DNA from: Lumbricus rubellus
Lineage: Eukaryota; Annelida; Clitellata; Crassiclitellata; Lumbricidae
DNA length: 64,000 nucleotides
NCBI GenBank assembly: GCA_945859605.1
Contig: OX243820.1
Coordinates: 24,733,559 to 24,797,558, forward strand
Direction of reading: 5' to 3'
Part shown: positions 45,352-55,300 of the stretch, one piece after another
Position numbering within the stretch: position 1 is the first letter of the stretch
Layout of the letters: each line of letters starts with the position of its first letter
Program-made: the position numbers and the translations under genes
The notes under the pieces: generated by a model
The model's input: the letters and a program-made list of their open reading frames with translations, nothing else
Told to the model about the DNA's origin: nothing
Database searches by the model: none

Positions 45352-45710
45352 CATGGGCGCCCGCACATAGAGGCAAGAGGGGGCACTTGCCCCACCCCTT
45401 GAAAAGTGACACCTATTTATCTAATTATTGCGTTTGGGTTCTAACAAATTTCTTGACATTAAAAGAACCTACTTCTTAGAATATTTTTTGTTTTTAACAT
45501 ATTTCTTCAGTCTAAGGAAACCAATCTTGTTAAAAATGATGCACAAAATGAAACTGAGAAATTTGCATTGAGAACCTGTTTGAAAGTAGGCTACCCGTGT
45601 TTTTTTTATTTCCAGCCTTGGATTTTTCAAGCTCTTGTAACTAAAAAGTCAATTGTGATGATCGCAAAATTTTTGCCCCCCTCCTGCAAAAATTTCTGCG
45701 AGCGCCCATG
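45352..45710. mobile_element. Non-autonomous hAT-like element
   Basis: 359 bp, ends CATGGGCGCCCGCA and CTGCGAGCGCCCATG, with a perfect 8-bp duplication GCCCTGTG (45344-45351 and 45711-45718). Older copy at 2677-3029. Confidence 0.9.
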
Positions 45711-45965
45711 GCCCTGTGCTCCGCCTGGCTTTCGTTTTTAACTCATTATTTTGTTAGAAACTGGGAATCTTGCATTTGATTTCGTTTCGCTAAGCGTTAG
45801 CCTATATGGCTTGCATCAGACAGCTTGTTTGAATATGCCATTTATCTCCAGACTTGTTTTTCTAGTATTTTATGCCAATAGAGTTGTCAGTTGAAATTTA
45901 AAGTTAAATTCACGGCAAAAATGTCTTATAATCTTGTTTGTTACAATTAGTTTAATTAAAATATA

Positions 45966-47197
45966 GGGTGACACAAAAGTTCGTTCACCGTTTTCAAAAT
46001 GCGTTATCTCAGTAACGGCTATATATTTCTTTATAATATTTGGTCAGTTTATACATCATTCAAATGAAAGATATTGGTACAAATTTGATTATGATCCGGT
46101 CCGTTTTCACAATTATTTATAAGAAAATGTAAAGACGACCAGTTTTTGCGGAAAAATCGCGTTCATCAAATTTACACAGTAAATAAAATGTGTACACGCC
46201 TAGCCTCGTATACAAGCGTGACAAGACACTGTTGTTACCTATATAAGACATACACAGACGTAGGCTATTAGCGTACAGTATCTCCTTTCTGCTTAACGAC
46301 GGCACTGACTCTATCCAGCATAGAAAGCGCAAGCCTATACATGTACGTTTCGCCTGCTCCAAAGATGAAGTTTAGTCCTTTTGTGATGGTCTGGGGTGGG
46401 ATGACTGCCAGGGGTCTTACTAAACTTCAATGTGTGCCAAATGGAACCAGACTGAACTCGCAGTACTACATACATCACCAAAATTCTCGAGCAGATCGTG
46501 AAGCGAGCGTTCGAGTGAGAAAATGAAACGGCAGTGTCATGCAACGAAAGTTGTTTGTTGAGCAGGATGGCGCACGCTGTTAGGCTATAATACATCACCT
46601 GTACGTGACGATAAAGTGGCTAGACGACAATTATCCGTCACACATAAAGCCGAAGGATTGGCCACCCAACTCTCCGGACCTCTCTCCTATTGAGAACTTG
46701 TTGAGTATTTGATCTCTCAGCGTTTATAAAGATTCTGAGCCAAAGAACGTTGATCAGCTCAAACGTCGCCTCCAACGAGCGTGGAGATCGATAGCAGTTG
46801 GGACACTTCAGAGGCTGATCCAGTCATGCCGGATAGAGTCAGTGCTGTTATTAAGCAGAAAGGAGTTACTGTACACTAATAACCTACGTCTGTGTATGTC
46901 ATATATAATAGGTAACAACATATACAGTGTCTTGTCATGCTTGTATACGAGGCCATAGGCGTGTAGCCTACACATTTTCTTTACTGTGTCAATTTGATGA
47001 ACGCAGTTTTTCCGCAAAAACTGGTCGTCTTTACATTTTCTTATAAATAATTGTGAAAACGGACCGGATCATAATCAAATTTGTACCAATATCTTTCATT
47101 TGAATGGTGTATACACTGACCAAATATTATAAAGAAATATGAAACCGTTACTGAGATAACGCATTTTGAAAACGGTGAACGAACTTTTGTGTCACCC
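45966..47197 (+). mobile_element. Tc1-like element with about 365-bp inverted ends, broken transposase
   Basis: Ends GGGTGACACAAAAGTTCG and CGAACTTTTGTGTCACCC with TA on both sides. Inverted repeats span 45966-46330 and 46830-47197. The unique middle reads FVMVWGGMTARGLTKL (46385) and WPPNSPDLSPIENLL (46660), DDE-region motifs of Tc1 transposases, broken by stops and a short gap. The right repeat includes the last transposase codons, so the left repeat is an inverted copy of the element's own 3' part. Confidence 0.9.
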
Positions 47198-47450
47198 TAT
47201 ATATAAGCTACTTACATTGTTTATGCGATTGTGTGTAAAAAAGTAACTGCACAAAACCTGATTTTCAACTGCACAAATTCGTTTTCCAACTACACACTTT
47301 GTGTCCAGCTGCACGTTAAAATAACCCCTGCGTCACGCAACTTAGTACGAGTTTTGACCCCTCCCTAGAAAGGGAACGTCACATATCGTCACAAATGCGT
47401 GGCCCCTCTTTCCCCGTCTACGTGCGTGACGTCATTTACGGGCGTCCCTT

Positions 47451-48441
47451 AGTTTTTGAAGTCTGTGACTGCTGGAATGTCGAGGTTATTGTAAACTAAC
47501 GCGAAAGGGACATCGGTGACTTAATACGATGTGGTGATGCGCTACACACCGAACAGCAACTAAGATCCTAACCATAAGAAGCGCTACACATAAATTAATA
47601 AGCTGAATAAATGCTGACGCTATGAATGAACGATGAGCAGACAAAACAACACGCGGATTCAGATGCTGAAACGATTTCTTAACGGATTTCGAAAGACACA
47701 TTGAGGTTTAAATGTCAGCTGTAGAAACATAAAATAGAAATAGGCAATAGTTCACATTATTTTTGCGGAACAGACGCAGGTTGCAGTCACCTTAATTGAG
47801 ATCATTATCGAGACAATTTATGTATAGATTATTACCTCGTTATTTCACCTCGAATACGAACATACAAAGTCATACATGTACATGCACATATAGGCCTACA
47901 GACGTGTAGGCTACTGTGGATGTTTATGTTTTTATGATTGCCTCATGTGTATTTCCAGACTGTAAATACTTAGGCCTACATGATACTTGCCTATCAACCA
48001 TCTTGAATCTGAAAGCGTGCATAGGTAGCCCTACCAGTGGGACTTCTAATCCCTGCTGGGTTTCCGGTTGTAACCAACTGTTTTGTATATATAGCCCACT
48101 TCGCAAAAAAATTTTTTATCTTGGTGCAATGAAATTGATAGTTATGGTTATGGTTAAATACATCCATAGGCCTACATTACATATATCGTCGCCTCAGAAT
48201 TATCTTGTCGTATCTCCATTTTTTCAAAAGTGCAAAAGTCAGGCGACGATATTATAATATTATATTAGGCTATAATGTAATTATGCTTCCGTGCTAACGT
48301 ATGTATACATACAAGCCCATGATTGTTACTGCCTGGTGTGTGCGCAACACTCTTCCACTTACCCTATGTGTTACTGTTGCACGGAGTATACATGTATAAT
48401 ATTTTCTTGAGCTGATTTCTCAACCTGTTCGCATTATTTGA
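47451..48441. other. Intergenic and nAChR 3' side
   Basis: Contains at 48095-48155 a block similar to 30645-30690. The 3' UTR of the minus-strand receptor gene must lie here, but no clear AATAAA on that strand was identified near the stop codon. Confidence 0.45.
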
Positions 48442-49100
48442 TTACAAGTCTTTCGTCAGTGGCACAATTCCGAGAATGACAAACGTCGACGCCAGTGTTC
48501 CAACGAGAAAGACCCAGAACAAGATGCGGTCGACAGCCACCGCCATCTGCCGCCATTCGTACATCACCGCTCCCTCATTATCGTCCAGCTCGAACCTCTC
48601 GACGACCTTCTGTAGCGCCCTCAGGATCTCCTGGTTACTGAACGCCACCTGGCGCTGTATCGAACTCGTTGGACCCACCCTGGACGACGAAGGGCGCTCG
48701 GCCGGCGCCCTCGGGACGTCGGGGACCGACTTCTTCCGGTTTGTGGTGTCGTCACTTCCGTTTCCTCCGTTGTCGAGCTCCTGTTTGAGTTCTTTGGCGA
48801 GGTTCTCCATCGTGATCTTGAGGGAGACGTTGTTCTGGATGCACTGGCACTGCGGAGTGGGATCGCTGAAGTAGCCGTCGACCAGAAACTGGAACGAGTC
48901 GTCGGCTGAGTCGGGTGCTGCGGTGGAGGTGCCACGACGGAAGGTGAGGCCCTGCTGGACCTGGTTGTTGAGGCCCATCAGCTGACGCAGCCAGCGAGGC
49001 ACGACGTTGGAATGGGGACCTCGGTAGTGAAGGTTCAGTACGAAAACAGTCATGATGACAGAGACGGACGTCAGGGCCATCACGATAGTCAGATATATAC
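48442..49100 (-). CDS. nAChR last exon (M3, cytoplasmic loop, M4)
   Basis: Acceptor read on - strand TTCATGTGCAG. M3 starts [14 protein letters not shown] and is followed by [14 protein letters not shown], a conserved family signature. The loop ends in [13 protein letters not shown], then M4 and a stop after PLTKDL. Plus-strand frames over it are shadows. Confidence 0.95.
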
Positions 49101-52100
49101 CTGCACATGAATGGAATCATAATAATGGAAACATCTGAATACAATACACGTATTGTAATACTAAGTCTTGTCTAAGTCTCCTTCTGTCATCAATAATCCT
49201 ATTATCTATAAAGCGCAGGATAGCTTCGTCCTTGTTTCAGGGTTTAAAGTGGTTGGGAACGCGTGGGAACGGCGTTCCCACTGCTCTCGAATTTATTGGC
49301 TTACGTTCCCACTGCTCACCATGCATGGAACTCTTGAAACATGGGCGTTCCCAATAAAACTTCATCAGCGTTCCAACTGCTCACAGTTGGCGTTCCCATG
49401 CACTGCTCACCCAAGCCCCTTTAACCACTGGTTTCTTTTTCATTTGAATCTTGCATGTTTAGGCTACATTACGTGGAATTAGATCGGCTTAGTCTAATGC
49501 AACCTAAGCCAATATTATTGAAATGCAATGCATTACATAAAAAGGAGTATGCAATGCACAAAGACCTATTCAAGACTCGATAGACAAGGTTGGACATTCT
49601 TGAAGAGGTGGAACTGTTGTTTGGAATGCAAGCCTGCAGTGGGGAAATAAGTAGGCCCTGTGTGAACCTGATGTAAATAACTCACTTAGCAGTGGAATGA
49701 ACTCTGACGTCTCCGGCAAATCCTCTCCGAGCCGGAGTAGAAACACAGAGAATGAGAGGAGCACAGTGATACCCATCGTCACCTTCTCTCCCGACTCAGG
49801 CGGAAGACAGAAAACGAGCAGAGTGAGGGCGGACATCATGACGCACGGGAAGATGACGTTGTACAGATAGTAGATGAGTCGACGACGAATGTGAATGATG
49901 AAGGTGACATCCGGGAATGGTTCTTTGCAGCAAGGATAGTAGACGACATTGCGACGAACCTCAACGCGGGTCAGTTCCCATTCGCCGTTCTGAACGTAGT
50001 TGGTCAGATCGACGAACGTTGACCGGTTGATCATATCGACCTGAAAATAATAATCCAGCGATTCATCAACGTTTTACTAACAGAAGCGCTCAGTTGAGAA
50101 CCATATAATTCGCCGTTCAAACTTCACTAGTTCGCTAGGGCTTATGCCGCATGTTAGCTGCTGTGCATTAATTTTTCCTTTTTTTTAATCGAATGTTTAC
50201 AGTCAAACATGATTATTATTGACTGAATCAGATGTCTCCACGCAAGGCCGTAGCCAGGATTTGATTTGGGGGGGGGGGGGGGGTTCGGCGGAGCATTTCT
50301 GATGACCTTATATAGTCATCGGAAATGGTTTTCTTGCCATTTTTCGCCTAATTTCATGCTTTTTTCATTATGCGCTAGTGAATGCATTCTATTATGTTCT
50401 ACATTTTTCATTTCGGGAGGAGTTTTCATGGTTTGTTTCATGGTTTCTACTTCATGTGCTAGTAAATGCATTATATTAATTTTTTACATTATTCATTTCG
50501 GGGGTGTTCAAACACCCAAAACACCCCCTAGCTACGGCCTTGTCTACACACGATATCTTAAACTAAACGTCAGCGTCTTCTATCTGAGAATTTGGGCAAC
50601 TTTGTGTTTCGTTTGAAAAGCTCCAAAAAAGAAAATAATAATATTGAGCCACTAGTCTAGCTGCATGCAGCTGCATTACCTGAAATCCGTCGTATGTCCA
50701 AGATCCGAACTTGAGATGGCAATGCTGGTCATCAAATGGAAAGTATGTAACGTCGACCTTGCAGGAGCTGTGCAGTTTACTCGGCACCGGCCAGAAGACG
50801 TTGCCTTCGTAAGTGATCATCGCATTGGCTGGCATCATGCCATCCGTATACGCAGCTGCACTATAGGGTCGAACACACACACGGAATACACTGTAGAGTA
50901 GACCTACTGTGTACAACTGCATTTGATATTCTGCCTCTTCTAATGTCAATTCATTTAAGAGCTTTCATTCATTTCAGAGTAAGACATTTAATTCATTTAA
51001 GAGATTTATATAGTGTCCCTTCAAGACCATCTACTCGGAAGCGCTCCCGACAAAACCCCGGCTAAAGAGAACAGTCTTAATAGAAAAGTTAAACGTGGTC
51101 TCAAGGAATCTAGGCACTAAACTCAAGAAGCTCAGCCTGCTTAGAAGAGCTGAAAGAGCCACGGCGCTGGACGCTTATGGTGGAACATTAGTGCACTCTT
51201 GGTTTTGGTTGGTCATCGGTTGAAGCCCTGTGCATTAGACACTGATGCGATAGAAGTCAGCATTTATGATTATTTCAGAAAGACATGCGCACTAGGAGAT
51301 CCTCAGTCCTTAACATTATGCTGCGCCAATTAAAGTCGCAACTAGGAGGAGTGTTACAGTAAATATACATGTAAGGCTTTACGATCGTGTACACTCGCTT
51401 TATTCCATCGTGCGGTCCAAATGACTCTCTTAAATCTATGCTAAAACACATTTGTTCTATATAGGGCTTATCTCGCCTGCTAGCCGACTTGTTAGGAACC
51501 TTTGTAACGACATGGCCGTGTATCTAACGGCCACACATGAATTTGTAATCGTAATCGTAATCTACAAATTTCTAAAGCGCTACCGTAGGCTACTCGAAAG
51601 CCAAGCGCGTGGCAACAGCTTATTCACGAGCGCTGCGTTGAGTCAAAAGGTTGTCCGTAAGAATAGTCCATGGCGGTTCAGGCAATTGTGGTCAATATTA
51701 TTATTAACTATTATGTTATAATCTCATGGAAACTATACTCATAATATTATATGTAATATTCGTATTTTGCATAATTTATTTTCGTTAGAGGGTAGTGCAT
51801 CGATCCTTCGCTAGTTCTGCTGCATATATGATAAGAAAAAGTTGATTGCAGATAAATAATAACACCGACGAGCGAAGGAGGAAGACAGCTTATTAAGATC
51901 TGTCAACGTGATTCCGTAAAGAAATGAGGCAGTATGTATGAATTGTCGCAAGCATGTCCATGCACCTATGACCTACATGCTTTTTGGAAGTCTGATGCTT
52001 CCATGTTACTCTCTGAGGAATACCCTGCCTACACTCTGTGCAGGCAGCAACAGTCTTAAAAGTTGTTAGATCGCTTAAATTCAGACAATCCGTCATAATA

Positions 52101-52245
52101 TCTTAAAAAGCACCAGACCATAAATCAAAATACTTCTAATCTATTATAGACACCCGATGTCTATTAAAGCATAGTTTACTACGATGAGCTTAGACCAGAC
52201 ATTATTGCTGTGGGCATAATTTCTGTGTATACGCAGGACATTATT

Positions 52246-52293
<48 letters not shown>

Positions 52294-52296
52294 TCA

Positions 52297-52364
<68 letters not shown>

Positions 52365-55300
52365 GTTATTATTATTATTATTATTATTATTAATAATAAT
52401 ACTATTATTATTATTAAAAGTGCTAGGCTACTATCTGCTGTCGTCCAAAGCGAGCGCATTGACAAATCGGCTACTATGACCGTGACCCGGATGTAAGATT
52501 GCAAGTATAGGGTATACCCGGCTAGTTAATTTTTACATCAGACAGCTAATTCTTTAGATATATCGTAGTGTCTGTTCTTAGCAGACATTTTTTCGATATA
52601 CGTCGAATGATTAATTGAAATATTATGCATAAACATTAATGGAAGGATTAGGTCGGTTTCATGAGCACTGAGCAGTACATATTATGATCCAAAACATTGG
52701 TTTGAGTTTAAAAAAAACAGGGCTGTGCAATGTGTGCATGTGCAATTTCGCAATGTGCAATTGTGCATCTCATAATACGTTAGCACGGTTAGCCGTATAC
52801 TCATCCTAAACTATTACTGCATGCTTGAATGTGAGCTTTGTAAAATATGTTATATGATCCTAACGGTTATTGCGTGCACGTAGTCCTATTATAGTTCAAC
52901 ATGCAGACATGTTTCATGAAGATTTGAAATAGCTGGTCATGTCAGGTTATATTAGATCTATATAATTATGCAAAATACAAACACGTGAAAACAGGAAGTT
53001 GAATTATGCCTATTTGCTTACATTCAATTTTCAACTCAACTCTGGTGTCTGATTACGGTTTTTTTACAACTTACTTGTTATAAAGAACGATATCCGGCAG
53101 CCATATCTTGTGACAGGGAAGTCGAAGTGTCTCTAGTCCACCAAACTTATCCGGATTCCATGTCAGAAATATATCATCCCATTCCTATAGAACATGAAAG
53201 TCCATTCAACCATTCGTTCATTCAATATGGAGCTCCTCCGTACTTTGTTTCCTGGTGTCCATTTCTCTCCCACAGTTCGTGACTTGGGTTTCACTCTGGA
53301 TTCAGTCCTTTCTTTCTCGGACCATGTCAACCGTGTCTCACGTACATGTCTCTACCACCTACGCCAGCTGCGAACTATTCGCCATTCACTCTCTCCGCAA
53401 GCTGTTAAGGCGCTTGTTCATGCCCTGATCTGCTCTAGGGTTGACTTTGGGAACTCTGCTTACGCCGGTCTCTCCTCACTCAACCTTTCCAAACTTCAGA
53501 CAATTCTAAATGCTGCTGCTCGCCTAATTGCCGGTCTTCCCAAGTTCTCTCATATTTCTGTCTTTATTCGGGACACTCTCCACTGGCTTCCTGTACCACA
53601 GCGCATTGAGTTTAAGATTCTGACACTCATGCGCAATTCTCTTCTTGGGGTAGCGCCCTCTTACCTCCGTTCTCTCTGCATCCCAGTCTCCTCTCTCCCC
53701 GGCCGCTCTGCCCTTCGCTCGGCAGCCAGCGGCCTCCTTGTCGTGCCTCGCATGCGTGGAGCCACTGCCCAGTCCAGAAGCTTTGCTTATGCTGGCCCAT
53801 CCTACTGGAACCGTCTTCCTCTCAAACTTCGTCTTGAGCTTCTTAGTCTCTCTCTCCCTTTGTTTAGGAAACGCCTGAAGACTATGCTATTCGTTAGCGG
53901 CAGTGCTAACTAGGGTCGGGAGCGCTACTGAATCTGTGAGCGGCGCTATATAAATGTTCAATTACAATTACAATTACAATTACAATTCATTCAATGATTC
54001 ACTCTACGGACTTATAATAGCGACCCTTCAAGAAACCTACTCAGGAGCGCTCCAAGCCCAGCCACGGCAAAAGTAAAAAGACCTAAGAGATTTATTACAT
54101 AAATATTGATTTGTCAGATGCAATAGGCTACATGCAGAAAGCTCGGCGTTGTCTTGCAGCTCAGCGAGCTCGTGGAACTAGGAGTTGCTCCTTCATATAG
54201 CAGAGCGATATTAACCGACGCGCTTCAACGTCAGCAGTCTTTCTTTTACGCTGAAGACAGTCTCAATTGGTCGCCGTTGTCCAATTTAACAATAAAAAGT
54301 GCTATCGATGTAGCCTATACATGTGATGCACATTGTCTTACCTGATCGAGCCAGACATTAGTGACCAAAACTTGATTCTTCTCGTCCTAAAATAATTATA
54401 AAACATTTGATCACTAAGTAACCATTTTTTGCAAACACCCCCAATTAACTAATCTTATCTCGATGTCTATAGTCGACAGACACAGTTTATGTAGGCAATC
54501 ATGAGCGAAGTGCGTACCTACATTTTTGCATAATTTTTTACGGCATGACAATAATATTTTGCATAAATTTTTACATGCATGAGTGTGCAACGCGCGTGTT
54601 GGTCTTGTAGCATTACTGACCATGTTTAGTCGTATTTTATTTATTTATTAATTTATCGCATTTGCTAAAGCGCTCATTCAAGCGCTAGATATTGTTGCTC
54701 AGAGGCGCTCCCAACTAGAGCGTGAGCACCGTATCGAAGTTTCACGCAGAAGCTCACGAGTAATTGCAACGTATCTATGCAACGGCTTGAGGTGGATTCG
54801 AAACTGTACGTTAGACGACGTAAGCTTATGCTTTGAAAAATAGTAAGTTGCTGATGACATTCATTGCCAACCAGTTGATTGAAGACAATCCGCCCGTGCC
54901 ATAAAGACCAAGAAAGCATTTGCTAGTAAAAGAAAACTGCTGTAGCCGAATAGTCGCAGTAACGACTGTTAATAATATTCAACGGCGACAGCTGCTTAGT
55001 ATAAACAACAGTCTGCAACTCAGAATCCCTGTTAGCCGCACGCAATCTTCCCATCCGTCCTAATGGTCGTTCTTTACTGTTACTGTAACAGGCGAACGGT
55101 GTAGTCGAACATTTGGCGGAAAATCAGAATTATTAGCCAGCAGCTGACTACTGTAACAGCAGTTACCATTCCGGGCATGAGTCGCATAGGATTCGACGAC
55201 AGTGCGCTCGGTTGAGTCGTAAACATTGAATGAATGTCCACCGCCGCAGTCTCTGCTGCGGAAAGCTCAACTGCTCGGATATTACTGGAGACCAATGCTC

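Larger units (their letters stand above)
42112..47450. mobile_element. Probable DNA element split by nested insertions
   Basis: Left end AGGGGCCGTCCACAATAACG and right end (reverse) AGGGACGCCCGTAAATGACG, each followed by CGTCACGC. Inner inverted blocks GGGGTTATTTTAA (42140) and TTAAAATAACCCC (47314) agree. The flanks TTTTGTTT and TAGTTTTT are only partly alike. The foldback, satellite, hAT-like and Tc1 elements below lie inside it. Confidence 0.5.

Noticed and set aside
48476..49144. Several 100-130-residue frames overlapping the last nAChR exon
   Set aside because: Shadows of the receptor frame, which carries M3 and M4.
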